Shown one piece after another: positions 33,973 through 43,637 of a stretch of 64,000 bases of DNA. The stretch spans positions 22,314-86,313 of the forward strand of contig CAZXLA010000001.1 in the NCBI GenBank assembly GCA_964641895.1, in the 5' to 3' direction. Under the pieces are notes generated by a model. That model saw nothing but the letters and a program-made list of their open reading frames with translations, did no database searches and was not told the origin of the DNA. Position numbers and translations under genes: made by a program. The stretch's first letter is position 1. Each line of letters starts with the position of its first letter. Origin of the DNA: UBA2421 sp964641895 (lineage in GTDB: Bacteria; Planctomycetota; Phycisphaerae; Tepidisphaerales; Tepidisphaeraceae).

Positions 33973-36045
33973 GTGGCCGATTTTGAAGTTGTCAGCTCCT
34001 ATAAACCGCAGGGCGATCAACCGCAGGCGATCGAAAAACTGGTTGAGTCGATCAACGGCGGGAAGAAGTACAACACGCTCATGGGCGTGACGGGATCGGG
34101 CAAAACCTTCACGATGGCGCACACCGTCGCGCGGCTGAATCGGCCGACGCTGGTCATCAGCCACAACAAGACGCTGGCGGCGCAGCTTTATGAGGAATTT
34201 AAAGACCTGTTTCCAAACAACGCCGTCGGCTATTTTGTCAGCTACTACGATTACTATCAGCCCGAAGCGTATATTCCGCAGCGGGATATCTATATTGAAA
34301 AGGACGCGAGTCGTAATGACGACCTCGATCGCCTGCGTCTGAGCGCCACCAGCCACTTGGTCAGCCGCAGAGACGTGCTTATCGTCGCGTCCGTTTCCTG
34401 CATCTTCGGCCTGGGTTCGCCCGAGAGCTATCAGCGGTCGGTCATTCCTATTTTAAAAAACGAGCCGATCGACCGCGACGAACTGCTGCATAAACTGATT
34501 GACCTGCAATACAGCCGCAACGACATGGACTTTAAACGCGGCACCTTCCGCGTCCGCGGCGACGTGGTTGAACTGCATCCGAGTTACGAAGAATTTGCCT
34601 ACCGTATCGAAATGTTCGGCGACGAAATCACGAATATTGATGCCATCAACCCCCTTACTGGCGAACTGCTGGGCAGCCACGAATCAATCTTCATCTACCC
34701 GGCCGTTCACTATGTCATGCCCGAAGAACGCATCGCCGGCGGGGTGCAGACGATTCGCGAGGAACTCGACCTGCAAGTGATGAAACTCCGCGGGCACGGA
34801 AAGCTGCTGGAAGCGCAACGGCTGCTGGCGCGGACGAAATACGACTTGGAGATGATTCAGGAAGTGGGTTTCTGCAGCGGGATCGAAAACTACAGCCGGC
34901 ACTTCGACGGCCGCAAGCCGGGCGAGAAGCCGTTTACGCTCGTCGATTACTTTCCGAAAGATTTCCTGCTGGTGGTTGATGAGAGCCACGTCACGCTGTC
35001 GCAGATCAAAGCGATGTACAACGGCGATCGGCAGCGGAAAGAAGTGCTGGTCGAACACGGCTTTCGCCTGCCCAGCGCGCTCGATAACCGCCCGCTAAAG
35101 TATGAAGAGTTTTCAGCGATGATCGGCCAGGCGGTTTACGTTTCGGCCACGCCGGGAAAGGAAGAACTGGAGCATTCCTGCGGCGAGGTGGTGGAGCAGC
35201 TCATCCGGCCGACGGGCCTGATCGATCCAGAAATTATTGTTCATTCGGCCCAGGGACAGGTGCCTCACCTGCTGGAACAGATCAAAGTGTGTGTCGAGAA
35301 CGGCACCCGCGCACTGGTTACCACGCTCACGAAGCGCCTGGCGGAAGACTTGAGCGCCTACATCCAGGAGGCCGGCTTCCGCGGGCGGTATCTGCATAGC
35401 GAGATTCAGACCATCGAGCGCGTGGAAATCTTGAACGATCTACGTCGCGGCGAGTTTGATGTGCTGGTCGGCATCAACCTGCTGCGCGAAGGGCTTGATC
35501 TGCCTGAAGTATCGATGGTCGCCATTCTTGATGCCGACAAGACCGGCTTCCTGCGCTCAGAAACGTCGCTCGTCCAGACCATCGGCCGCGCCGCCCGGCA
35601 TGTCGGCAGCAAGGTGTACCTCTACGCCGACACCATTACCCCCGCCATGCAGCGTGCCATGGATGAAACCTCGCGCCGGCGCACCCTGCAACGGGAATAC
35701 AACACCAAAAACGGCATCACGCCGCAAACCATTCAGAAGGCGATTCACAGCAACATCGAAAGTGAGATTAAAGCCCGCAAGACGACCGCCGAAGCCATCA
35801 AGGCCGACGAGGTCACGATGGACAACACCGAACTGCTTAAGATTCTGGAAGAAGAAATGCTTCAATCGGCGCAGAATCTGGAGTTCGAGCGGGCGGCGCA
35901 AATGCGCGATCGCATCCAGGAATTGAAAGGCGCGCCCAGGATCGCGAGCAATAACTTTAACAAGCCGGACCCGACCGACTCGAAGACAAAGATCTGGCAA
36001 CCGAAGAGCAGCGGCAAGAAGGGGAAGAAGGGCGTGGCGCGCTAG
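33973..36045 (+). CDS. uvrB: Excinuclease ABC subunit B
   Basis: The 690-residue product shows UvrB throughout: 'YKPQGDQPQAIEKLVE', Walker A 'GVTGSGKT', the beta-hairpin 'YYDYYQPEAYIPQRDIYIEK', 'DESHVTLSQIKAMY', 'INLLREGLDLPEVSMVAILD', 'QTIGRAARH' and a C-terminal UVR motif ('LEFERAAQMRDRIQELKG') that contacts UvrC. It verifies damage in nucleotide excision repair. The GTG start is supported by GGAGGTG about six bases upstream. No SOS box was recognised. Confidence 0.97.
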   Translation: MADFEVVSSYKPQGDQPQAIEKLVESINGGKKYNTLMGVTGSGKTFTMAHTVARLNRPTLVISHNKTLAAQLYEEFKDLFPNNAVGYFVSYYDYYQPEAYIPQRDIYIEKDASRNDDLDRLRLSATSHLVSRRDVLIVASVSCIFGLGSPESYQRSVIPILKNEPIDRDELLHKLIDLQYSRNDMDFKRGTFRVRGDVVELHPSYEEFAYRIEMFGDEITNIDAINPLTGELLGSHESIFIYPAVHYVMPEERIAGGVQTIREELDLQVMKLRGHGKLLEAQRLLARTKYDLEMIQEVGFCSGIENYSRHFDGRKPGEKPFTLVDYFPKDFLLVVDESHVTLSQIKAMYNGDRQRKEVLVEHGFRLPSALDNRPLKYEEFSAMIGQAVYVSATPGKEELEHSCGEVVEQLIRPTGLIDPEIIVHSAQGQVPHLLEQIKVCVENGTRALVTTLTKRLAEDLSAYIQEAGFRGRYLHSEIQTIERVEILNDLRRGEFDVLVGINLLREGLDLPEVSMVAILDADKTGFLRSETSLVQTIGRAARHVGSKVYLYADTITPAMQRAMDETSRRRTLQREYNTKNGITPQTIQKAIHSNIESEIKARKTTAEAIKADEVTMDNTELLKILEEEMLQSAQNLEFERAAQMRDRIQELKGAPRIASNNFNKPDPTDSKTKIWQPKSSGKKGKKGVAR

Positions 36046-36083
36046 GCGATGGATCGGCGATGAAATTGTGCTACTACATTGTG

Positions 36084-36638
36084 CTACACAAAGAACTCCG
36101 CAACCTTGCACTGAAACGTCGGCAACGCCGATTCTCCGGTGATGGTGTCGTTTTCACGCAGCTTGGTCACCGACCCATCGGCCCGGTGAATGGTCACGAG
36201 TTTTGATTGCGGATCGACCACCCACACCGATCTGAAGCCATTGGCAAGATATTCTTCGACCTTGCTGGTCACGTCATATTCAAGATCATTTTTCGAAATC
36301 ACCTCGGCTGCCAAGTCGGCGGGGATGGGCATGTAGCCGACATTTCCCAAGGCGGAAAGGCGCTCGGAACGCACCAGCGAAACATCGGGTTTGCGGATGT
36401 GGTTGGGATCGTTCTTGAAGCACTGATAGCCTAACTCGGAATTATAAACTTCGGCTTCCAGCGTTTTGGCCGCAACTAGTTTGAGTAAATAGATGATTTG
36501 TCCGCTGATTTTGCTGGATTCTCTGCTCGCCGTCTTCTCCAAAAGATGTCCATGAACCAGCTCAAACCCCCGCGCGTCGTCGCGCATCCGGAGCAATTCA
36601 TCAGCGGTGAACGTTGTATTGCCGGCCAATGGGCTCAT
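36084..36638 (-). CDS. Uma2 family (DUF820) nuclease-like protein, second copy
   Basis: This 184-residue paralogue has 'FTADELLRMRDDARGFELVHG', 'RKPDVSLVRSER', 'PADLAAEVISKND' and 'KVEEYLANGFRSVWVVDP'. It is only distantly similar to the copy at 28247. The chosen ATG has SD GGAGG ten bases upstream; upstream in-frame residues are not conserved. Confidence 0.82.
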   Translation of the reverse strand: MSPLAGNTTFTADELLRMRDDARGFELVHGHLLEKTASRESSKISGQIIYLLKLVAAKTLEAEVYNSELGYQCFKNDPNHIRKPDVSLVRSERLSALGNVGYMPIPADLAAEVISKNDLEYDVTSKVEEYLANGFRSVWVVDPQSKLVTIHRADGSVTKLRENDTITGESALPTFQCKVAEFFV

Positions 36639-36671
36639 TGCGGTCAAGCCTCCATGTGTTCGTCGGTTGTT

Positions 36672-36690
36672 GCGGGATATAATATACACA
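36672..36690. promoter_or_regulatory. AT-rich divergent promoter region (Uma2 / nadC)
   Basis: GATATAATATAC contains TATAAT on the plus strand and TATATT/TATTAT on the minus strand, midway between two divergent starts. -35 boxes are not convincing. Confidence 0.35.
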
Positions 36691-36742
36691 CCAAGTACAA
36701 TCACCGGCAGTAAAATCTTGCGATTTCACCACACAAGCCACC

Positions 36743-37651
36743 ATGCTCAAAACCTTCCCCAACTTCGACGAAATCAAAGAACTCATCGCCTTCGCCAAGC
36801 GCGAAGACCTCGGCCCGCAAAACGATGATGTCACCAGCCGCCTGACGGTCGCCGACGACGCCGTCGGCGTGGGCACGCTCCTGCAAAAAGACGTCGGTAT
36901 CGTTTGCGGGCTGCCGTTGGTGGAGATGATCTGTCGCGCTTACGACGAGCGCCTGCGCGTCGAGCCGATTCCCGGTTTTCACATGGAGATCATCGAAGGC
37001 CGATTCAGCGATCAGCGCCTCACGCCACTGGTGCGCATCCGCGGGCCGCGGCGGTCACTCCTGGCCGCCGAGCGGGTGATTCTCAACTTCCTCCAGCATA
37101 TGAGTGGCGTGGCGACGTTCGCCAACCGGTTCGTCCGCCGCGTGCAGGGAACCGGCGCGAAAATTTACGATACGCGTAAAACGCTGCCCGGTTTCCGTGC
37201 CCTCGATAAATACGCCGTCCGCGCCGGCGGCGGGCATAACCATCGCGCGGGGTTGTTTGATGCCGTCCTGATCAAAGACAACCACATCGCCGGCGTCGCC
37301 GTGCGCGATTTGGCCGACAAGCTCCGATCGATCGTCGCGCAAAGCCGCACCGAGCGCGTCGGCCGGGTGGTCGAAGTGGAAGTCGATACGCTGGAACAAC
37401 TGCGCGAAGTGCTCAAGGTCGACGGCGTTGACATCATCCTGCTTGATAACATGGACTGCCCGCGGATGATCATCGCCGTCGAAGCTCGCAATCACGCCGG
37501 TAAAAAAGGCCAGGTACAACTCGAAGCCAGCGGGGGAGTGACGCTGGAAACGGTGCGCTCGATCGCCGAAACCGGCGTCGACCGCATCAGCGTCGGCGCG
37601 ATTACGCATTCGGCACCGGCGCTGGATATCGGCCTCGAAATAGAACCCTAG
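36743..37651 (+). CDS. nadC: Nicotinate-nucleotide pyrophosphorylase (carboxylating)
   Basis: The 302-residue product has the QPRTase motifs 'REDLGPQNDDVTSRL', 'AERVILNFLQHMSGVAT', 'IYDTRKTLPGFRALDKYAVRAGGGHNHR' (in two parts), 'IKDNHI', 'VEVEVDTLEQ', 'ILLDNM', 'EASGGV' and 'DRISVGAITHSAPALDI'. It converts quinolinate and PRPP to nicotinate mononucleotide in NAD synthesis. nadA and nadB are not in the window. Confidence 0.96.
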   Translation: MLKTFPNFDEIKELIAFAKREDLGPQNDDVTSRLTVADDAVGVGTLLQKDVGIVCGLPLVEMICRAYDERLRVEPIPGFHMEIIEGRFSDQRLTPLVRIRGPRRSLLAAERVILNFLQHMSGVATFANRFVRRVQGTGAKIYDTRKTLPGFRALDKYAVRAGGGHNHRAGLFDAVLIKDNHIAGVAVRDLADKLRSIVAQSRTERVGRVVEVEVDTLEQLREVLKVDGVDIILLDNMDCPRMIIAVEARNHAGKKGQVQLEASGGVTLETVRSIAETGVDRISVGAITHSAPALDIGLEIEP

Positions 37652-37704
37652 CCCGCATCTCTCGCGCCTTTTCGTGATGTACCTACAGCGCGACGGCGGC
37701 CGGG

Positions 37705-38448
37705 CTACAGGGACTTTTTCATCACCAACAAATAGTTAAACCCCCGCAGGAAGAAATTCCCCTCCGCCGCGGCCTTGCGGTAGTTGCCCATTTCCAGGGT
37801 TTTGTTGTGGCGGACGACGGTGATGATATCGACCGGGGTAAAATGCCGGCGCAGGATCGCGAACAGTTCGAAGCCGATGGGGTAAAAGGCTTTGCCGTGC
37901 ACGTAGCTGTCGCTGACGTAGACGGCCATGTGGCGGCCGGGCTTGAGGATGCGGTGGATTTCTCTTGTCACCTGTTCCATCGCGTCGTAATAGGCGGGGT
38001 CGGCGGCGTCGAGCTTGCCGATGTCTCGGGGGTCGTCGCCGTAATCTAAGTGCGTGCCGTACGGCGGATCGATGAAGACGAAGTCGACTTTGTTGGTGAG
38101 TTCGGGCGGGAGTGTGCGGGCGTCGACGCGAAAGATATCGGTTCGAGTGGGGTGGACGTCGTAACCCAAAGCTTTGCGGTTTAAGTCGCGGGCGACATCG
38201 AGCGTGGTTCCCGATCCGCAGAAGCAATCGACGACGAGTTCTTTTTCTTTCGTGTACCGCTGCAGCAGGTTCCAGATGATGTAGCTGGGCGTAGCGCCCT
38301 TGTAGCCGGCGATGCCTTGCTGCGTGCTGCCGTAATCTTGCGATGGATATTCCCACAGCGTGGTCGGCTGCAGGCGCAGCGGGGGTTTCACCGGACGAGG
38401 TCTCTCGGGGCGCGGTTTGTGATGGCTTACAGGGCGTTTGTTGTTCAT
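37705..38448 (-). CDS. Orphan DNA methyltransferase-like protein (DPPYG type)
   Basis: The 247-residue protein has the SAM site 'VVDCFCGSGTTLDVARDLN', 'GYDVHPTR' and the catalytic 'FIDPPYG', in the order of circular-permuted N4/N6 DNA methyltransferases. The basic N-terminus 'HHKPRPERPRPVKPPLR' may contact nucleic acid. No restriction enzyme is nearby, so it is an orphan; an RNA substrate is possible. Residues further upstream in frame are encoded by a heptamer repeat and are excluded. Confidence 0.75.
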   Translation of the reverse strand: MNNKRPVSHHKPRPERPRPVKPPLRLQPTTLWEYPSQDYGSTQQGIAGYKGATPSYIIWNLLQRYTKEKELVVDCFCGSGTTLDVARDLNRKALGYDVHPTRTDIFRVDARTLPPELTNKVDFVFIDPPYGTHLDYGDDPRDIGKLDAADPAYYDAMEQVTREIHRILKPGRHMAVYVSDSYVHGKAFYPIGFELFAILRRHFTPVDIITVVRHNKTLEMGNYRKAAAEGNFFLRGFNYLLVMKKSL

Positions 38449-38458
38449 CGCTATCGAC

Positions 38459-38516
38459 TTCCAACCTACAACAAACAACAACCAACACATAACCTCCAAC
38501 TGACAACCTACAACTC
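38459..38516. repeat. Heptamer repeat (GTTGxxx family, minus-strand reading)
   Basis: Read on the minus strand, eight consecutive 7-base units begin with GTTG/GTTA (GTTGTAG, GTTGTCA, GTTGGAG, GTTATGT ...). The stop codon of the cNMP/DUF1003 gene (TAG of GTTGTAG) is in the first unit. Confidence 0.75.
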
Positions 38517-39332
38517 CCGCGGCGGATCAAGCATCTCCACCACGCGATCAATCTTGCGATGCAGTTCCGTCACGTCGGTCTGCGCTTTGAGATTGATCTG
38601 ATATTCCAGCTCGTCGCGAATCCGCGATCGCTCATTCGCACGGCGCTGCGCATTGAGCACAAGAATCGTCAACAGAATCGACTCCAGCGCGATCAGCAGG
38701 CACAGCCAGAAAAACGTGGGCGGATCGTCATGCCAGACGATTGGTTTGTTCAATTCGAAGTGCTTGACCGTGTGATAAGCGATCCACGCAACGACTAACA
38801 CGATGTTCAGCACGAAAAACCTGCCGCTCGATGCAAACCGCACCACCTGATCAACCACTTTTTGCAGCGGCGTGAGTTGATGATCGACTTCCTCATTCAC
38901 ATTTTTCACGGTACGCAGTTTGGCAATCGATTCGCGTTGCCGGGCGCCCAGAATCGCCACCATGTGCACGGCGGTGGAGGGGTGGCGATCCAGAAAGTCG
39001 TAGAACGTCCTGCGATCGAGCGTGATGAGCGTCGTTTCAATTTCCGTGCGCGCGGTGGCGGTGCGCGGACCGCCATCGAGCAGGGAGAGTTCACCGAAAA
39101 ACTGCCCGTGGCCCAAGTGGGCGATGGGAATGTCGTGCCCGGTATCGTCGACGTAACTGAGCAGCACTTTTCCGTGCTGGATGATGAACATTTCGTCGCC
39201 GCGTTCGCCGATCCAAAAGATGGTTTCATGTGACGCAAACTTGCGGTGTTTCATGACCTCGACGAGTTCGGCGCGGTCTTGTTCGGTGAGTTCGCTGAAC
39301 AGCGGTATGGGTCGAAGCAGATCCTGATCCAT
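38508..39332 (-). CDS. Cyclic nucleotide-binding domain plus DUF1003 membrane protein
   Basis: Residues about 10-130 form a CRP-like cNMP-binding domain ('GDEMFIIQHGKVLLSY', 'GQFFGELSLLDGGPRTATART', with the phosphate-binding Glu and Arg). Residues about 165-265 are a DUF1003 region with two membrane helices ('FFVLNIVLVVAWIAYHTV', 'FFWLCLLIALESILLTILVL') and a coiled C-terminus. It is probably a membrane sensor. The start MDQDLLRP is chosen by homology; 27 upstream residues are possible. The stop lies in the heptamer repeat. Confidence 0.82.
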   Translation of the reverse strand: MDQDLLRPIPLFSELTEQDRAELVEVMKHRKFASHETIFWIGERGDEMFIIQHGKVLLSYVDDTGHDIPIAHLGHGQFFGELSLLDGGPRTATARTEIETTLITLDRRTFYDFLDRHPSTAVHMVAILGARQRESIAKLRTVKNVNEEVDHQLTPLQKVVDQVVRFASSGRFFVLNIVLVVAWIAYHTVKHFELNKPIVWHDDPPTFFWLCLLIALESILLTILVLNAQRRANERSRIRDELEYQINLKAQTDVTELHRKIDRVVEMLDPPREL

Positions 39333-39448
39333 GCGTTGCGACTTTATCGCAGAAACGCCAAAGCCGCGAACGGGTGTCGGCGCCGTTCGCGGCTCGATTG
39401 CGAACACCGGCAAAATTTAGGGTGTCAGATGTTATGCCCGTTGCAGTG

Positions 39449-39886
39449 CTAAGCTCGGCCGTAGATGTAATCGTTCAGGAAGTGAATCTGCATCGCTTGT
39501 TCGCTGGCATGACAGGCGTTCACGTCGCCGATGCTGATGAGGCCGTGCAAATGCCCGCCGGAGTCGATGACGGGAAGGTGCCGCACGCGCCGCTGCTGCA
39601 TGATGGCCGAGACCTCGTCCATTGTGGTTTCTGGGCGGCAGAGGACGACTTCGCGCGTCATGGCATCGCCCACAGTGCAATCGCTCGGGTTGAGGCCTTC
39701 GCCGAGCACGCGTCGCAGCACATCGCGTTCGGTGAAGATGCCGGTCACCTGGTCATCGGTCATGACCATCAGCGCGCCGATTTTATGGCGGTTCATCTGG
39801 AGAATCGCATCAATGACCTTGGCGGAAGCGGTAGTGCAATAAACGCCCCCGCCCTTTTCCCGCAAGATATCCATAGCCGTGTGCAT
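39449..39886 (-). CDS. Tandem CBS-domain protein
   Basis: The 145-residue protein is a pair of CBS motifs ('MNRHKIGALMVMTDDQVTGI', 'FTERDVLRRVL', 'MQQRRVRHLPVIDSGGHLHG', 'LISIGDVNA'), an adenosine-nucleotide-binding module. SD AAAGGAG stands nine bases before the ATG. It may regulate a partner or act alone as an energy sensor. Confidence 0.9.
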   Translation of the reverse strand: MHTAMDILREKGGGVYCTTASAKVIDAILQMNRHKIGALMVMTDDQVTGIFTERDVLRRVLGEGLNPSDCTVGDAMTREVVLCRPETTMDEVSAIMQQRRVRHLPVIDSGGHLHGLISIGDVNACHASEQAMQIHFLNDYIYGRA

Positions 39887-40098
39887 AAGAAGGCTCCTTT
39901 CAATTGGCCTTTCTCCCCGGCCGAGAAAAATATGTTGACGCAAACGCGTCCTCCTCCGATGTGGCTCACCCAGCATAAGCATGGTGGTCGCGGAAACGCA
40001 ACATCGTGAAAAACTTATCGAAGTACGTCCGAGTTTCAGAAGTGCGTTCTCGCACCCATTGTGTGGCCGATCAGCAGCTTTGGGGTAAAACCAAGAGC

Positions 40099-40773
40099 AT
40101 GGCCGAGGAAATCTGGATCGCCGTAGACAGTTATCTGACCGGGTTGTTCATCGGCTGCGAAGGCGCGCTGGACGGCGCGCTGTCCGACAGAGCCGCCGCC
40201 GGGCTGCCGGCGATCAATGTCACGCCGCCGCAGGGCAAATTGCTGCATTTACTGGCGAAAATGCTTGACGCGAAGAGGGTTCTAGAACTCGGCACCCTGG
40301 GCGGGTACAGCACGATCTGGCTCGCCCGCGCGCTTCCCGCCGGTGGGCGGCTGGTTACGGTCGAGTGCGATCCGAAACACGCCGCCGTCGCGGAAAAGAA
40401 CTTTGAGCGGGCCGGGTTGATTGACAAGATTGATCTGCGGATTGGCAGGGCGATCGAAGTCCTGCCCCAACTCGCCGACGAGGGCGCCGGGCCGTTTGAT
40501 CTGGTCTTCATCGACGCCGACAAGCCATCGACCGTCGATTATTTCCAATGGGCCCTGAAACTCACCCGGCCCGGCAGCGTGATCGTTGTCGACAACGTCA
40601 TCCGCGACGGCAAGGTCATCGATGCAACCAGCCCCGATCCGAGCGTGCAGGGCATCCGCCGGTTTAATGACCTGCTGGCGAAAGAACAGCGCGTCTCGGC
40701 AACGGCGATTCAGACCGTGGGCAGCAAAGGGTACGACGGGTTTGCGATTGCGCGCGTCAATTCAGAACGGTGA
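40099..40773 (+). CDS. SAM-dependent O-methyltransferase (COMT/Methyltransf_3 type)
   Basis: The 224-residue product has 'LELGTLGGYSTIWLARALP' (SAM site), 'VTVECDPKHAAVAEKNF', 'FDLVFIDADKP' (metal-binding Asp) and 'VIVVDNVIRDGKV', the pattern of class I catechol-type O-methyltransferases. The substrate is unknown. The ATG at MAEEIWI gives the usual family N-terminus. Its end overlaps the convergent membrane protein gene by 12 bp. Confidence 0.87.
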   Translation: MAEEIWIAVDSYLTGLFIGCEGALDGALSDRAAAGLPAINVTPPQGKLLHLLAKMLDAKRVLELGTLGGYSTIWLARALPAGGRLVTVECDPKHAAVAEKNFERAGLIDKIDLRIGRAIEVLPQLADEGAGPFDLVFIDADKPSTVDYFQWALKLTRPGSVIVVDNVIRDGKVIDATSPDPSVQGIRRFNDLLAKEQRVSATAIQTVGSKGYDGFAIARVNSER

Positions 40774-42348
40774 CGAGCCGTCGGCCGGCAGCGTCGTGGG
40801 CTGCGTGGTGATCGGGCGGCCCGGCCCGCGGCTTTTGGTCACGCCTTGTCGGAGCTTCAATGGCTCCAAGCTGCGGTCGCGCTTCCATAGGATATACGTG
40901 TCGGGGTCGAATCCTGAATCGAACACCGGTACGTATCCCAGCCGTTCGAGATCGACCTTCTCCAGCAGTTCGGTAAACGGCGAGCCGACCCAAATGAGCC
41001 AGTCGGCCGAGTGCATCTCTTGCTGCATGATGTTTGGAATATAGCGGTACTGAATCGACTCGACCTCGACGGTGTAGGTGCGGTTGAGCGTGCCCTTTGC
41101 CGCCAGCGGGATGGTGGGGTCTTCCGGGCATACGACAACGCCGGGCAGTTGTTTGGCAATCTGAATCGCCTGCGCGTAATTGCGGTGGCCGTGCACCGAA
41201 CGAACCATGAATTCGTAGCCGCGCGGCAGTCCGATGGCCGACGTGAGCATCGCAACCGGCGCGATAACGCCGATCGCCATCCGCCGCATGGGAATGGAAA
41301 GTTTACATTCGTTGATGAGCCAGGTGAGCGTTGCCGCGGAGAAAATGGCGCCCGGCAGCCACGCAGGGATGTAACTGTTGAAGCTGCCGCCGGTCTTGGC
41401 GAAGAACAGCGCGCCGCCGACGATTCCCAAGCCCGCCGCGGCCAGCAGCCAGACCATCATGCGCGGGCGCGGCATTTCCGGTCGCACCAGCCAGATGGCA
41501 ATGCAAAATACAAACAGGGGATCGTAGGTGATTGCGTTCGCCATCGCATCCCACACGCGCGGCCAGCGGATCGGCCAGTAGCTGGGCATTCGAATGGTGT
41601 AATGAAACACGGTCCAAGCGAAGATCATCATGCCGGCCACGGTGAGCGCGATGGCAGCGGCGGGAACAAGCGTCATCAGCCACTCACGCATCGGCTTCTT
41701 GCCGCTGGATATCAACAACACCACGAACGGCACGCATGCGTAGATCGCAACCGTTTGTTTGAACAGGAAGCCGAGCAAAAGTAGAACGGTTCCAGCGAAG
41801 TACCACCACCATCGCCGAGACTGATGCGCCAAAAAGTAAGCAATGAGCGCCAGCGAAGCAAAGAGCCACGCGAGCATGTCCGGCCGGGCATCGGTGAAAA
41901 ACAATCGCGAGCGCCAGTGGATCGCCATGACAGCGGTCACCGTCACCAGAATCCCGATCGCCGACTTTCGCGGTTGCATCCAGACGGCCAGGCCAATCAA
42001 CGCCGCGCTCGCCAGCAATGACAACACGCGGGCAAAATAGGGCCACGGGCCGAACAACTTTGAAAGCGGACCGAGGACGAACGGCAGCGCCGGCCCGTAC
42101 ATGACGGCGGCGGGGCCTTCAACCCCGATTCCGCTCTTGGGGTCGCCGGGATAATTGTAAACATCGCCCCCTCGCGCCACCGTTTCGCCGGCAATCACGT
42201 AAGCCGATTCCCACGGCGTGAGCGGGCTGGGCCAAGTTAAGCGATAAATTATCGACCAAAGATTCGCCCCCAGCACAAACACCGCCACGGCAACCAGCGG
42301 AACCGCACTCCACCGCCGATTGGAAGTCCGCTCCGTCACAGCTTCCAT
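40762..42348 (-). CDS. Multi-pass membrane protein, glycosyltransferase family 39-like
   Basis: The 528-residue protein has about ten membrane segments. An early periplasmic-type loop contains 'LTWPSPLTPWESAYVIAGE', in which an acidic residue follows helix 1, as in GT-C enzymes of the PMT/ArnT type. 'FFTDARPDMLAWLF' is a second conserved-looking acidic loop. The C-terminal 150 residues are soluble. It may transfer sugar from a lipid donor. The ATG at MEAVTERT has SD GGGGAG nine bases upstream; a GTG 20 codons earlier has poor spacing. Confidence 0.65.
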   Translation of the reverse strand: MEAVTERTSNRRWSAVPLVAVAVFVLGANLWSIIYRLTWPSPLTPWESAYVIAGETVARGGDVYNYPGDPKSGIGVEGPAAVMYGPALPFVLGPLSKLFGPWPYFARVLSLLASAALIGLAVWMQPRKSAIGILVTVTAVMAIHWRSRLFFTDARPDMLAWLFASLALIAYFLAHQSRRWWWYFAGTVLLLLGFLFKQTVAIYACVPFVVLLISSGKKPMREWLMTLVPAAAIALTVAGMMIFAWTVFHYTIRMPSYWPIRWPRVWDAMANAITYDPLFVFCIAIWLVRPEMPRPRMMVWLLAAAGLGIVGGALFFAKTGGSFNSYIPAWLPGAIFSAATLTWLINECKLSIPMRRMAIGVIAPVAMLTSAIGLPRGYEFMVRSVHGHRNYAQAIQIAKQLPGVVVCPEDPTIPLAAKGTLNRTYTVEVESIQYRYIPNIMQQEMHSADWLIWVGSPFTELLEKVDLERLGYVPVFDSGFDPDTYILWKRDRSLEPLKLRQGVTKSRGPGRPITTQPTTLPADGSSPF

Positions 42349-42788
42349 GGTCAAAGCTCCCCGCCCGATATCTGCTGTAGTGCTCAACGTGCGCTCAATG
42401 GTATCCACCTCCGGGAAATTATTTCACCCCCGCACCCTTCCACTCTGCCGAGTGTCTAACGCATCGTTTTGGCGATGGTTCATCTTCCGCGGCAAATCGC
42501 GTTGATAAAATTCAATTTCAACACGAAGAACCGAAGAATGTTTGCTAACGATCGCATCACTCGATTTTTGAGTTGCATTTGCGAACTTCGACATCAATCG
42601 ATACTGGACGACAGCGATTGTACTTTTTGAGGGCAATGCTTCGCTACCGAAGCTCTTGCCGGGCTGCGGATGCACCCGAGAATGGCCTTGGCATTTACGC
42701 AAAAAGGTTTCACGCGGGTGGCGGTTGACCGGAAATCTGCAGCCTTTTATTTGGCGGTTCGCCGCGCGCGCGACTATTGTTGCATCTG
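42349..42788. other. Divergent intergenic region, no gene seen
   Basis: This 440-bp AT-richer stretch separates the GT39-like gene (minus) and the hydrolase gene (plus). Short open frames on both strands have no SD or recognisable product. No repeat family or RNA was recognised; it presumably carries two promoters. Confidence 0.4.
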
Positions 42789-43568
42789 ATGTCCAGCAAG
42801 ATTTATCATCGCGAGCAGGGCGGCGGAACGCCGTTGGTGCTCGTTCACGGGTTTCCGCTCGACGGGCGGATTTTTGATGACCAACTCGCCGGCCTTTCGT
42901 CGCGATACCGCGTGATTGTTCCCGACCTCCCGGGTTTCGGTTCGTCGCGGCCAGTTGATGTTGCGAACATGACGATGCAATCGTTGGCCGGGCAACTGCA
43001 TGCTTTTTTGAAGTCCATCAATGCTCTGCCGTGCGTGCTGGGCGGGTTATCCATGGGCGGGTATGTCGCGCTTCCGTTCGTGCGATCGTTCCCGGCTGAT
43101 GTGGTGGCCCTCCTGCTCATCGACACGCGCAGCGATGCCGACAATGACGAAGGCAGAACCAATCGCGATAGAATGATCGAGGCCGCCCAAGCCCGCGGCA
43201 TGGGCGCGGTGGTTGAAATGATGTTCGGCAAGATGCTCGCCCAGAGCACGGTTCACCAGCGGCCGGATATCGCGAAAAAGCTGAAACAGATCATGGAATC
43301 GCAATCGGTCGAAACCGTTTGCGCCGCATTGAAAGCGATGCGCGACCGAGAAGAATTCACGCCCATTTTGCCGACGATTCGCACGCCCACGGTGGTAATG
43401 GTAGGCGAGCATGATGCCATCACTCCGCCGGCGGGCGCGGAAAAGATGCGGTCGGCCTTGCCGCGGTCATGGATGGCGACGATTGAGGGCGCCGGGCATG
43501 TTTGCACCATGGAGCAGCCGGCGAAGGTCAACGCAGCGATCATGAGAGTGCTGGACGAAATAAAGTGA
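42789..43568 (+). CDS. Alpha/beta hydrolase
   Basis: The 259-residue product has 'LVLVHGFPLDGRIF' (oxyanion region), nucleophile elbow 'GGLSMGGYVALPF', acidic 'VGEHDAITPP' and the catalytic His in 'EGAGHVCTMEQP'. It belongs to the BioH/3-oxoadipate lactonase-like group; the substrate is unknown. An upstream TTG in frame is possible but the ATG is preferred. Confidence 0.87.
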   Translation: MSSKIYHREQGGGTPLVLVHGFPLDGRIFDDQLAGLSSRYRVIVPDLPGFGSSRPVDVANMTMQSLAGQLHAFLKSINALPCVLGGLSMGGYVALPFVRSFPADVVALLLIDTRSDADNDEGRTNRDRMIEAAQARGMGAVVEMMFGKMLAQSTVHQRPDIAKKLKQIMESQSVETVCAALKAMRDREEFTPILPTIRTPTVVMVGEHDAITPPAGAEKMRSALPRSWMATIEGAGHVCTMEQPAKVNAAIMRVLDEIK

Positions 43569-43637
43569 ATCGGGTGCCACCCGTTGACCTGATAGCCAAG
43601 TCGTGGCCTGCGATCTACTTAACAAGGAAACGTTTTA

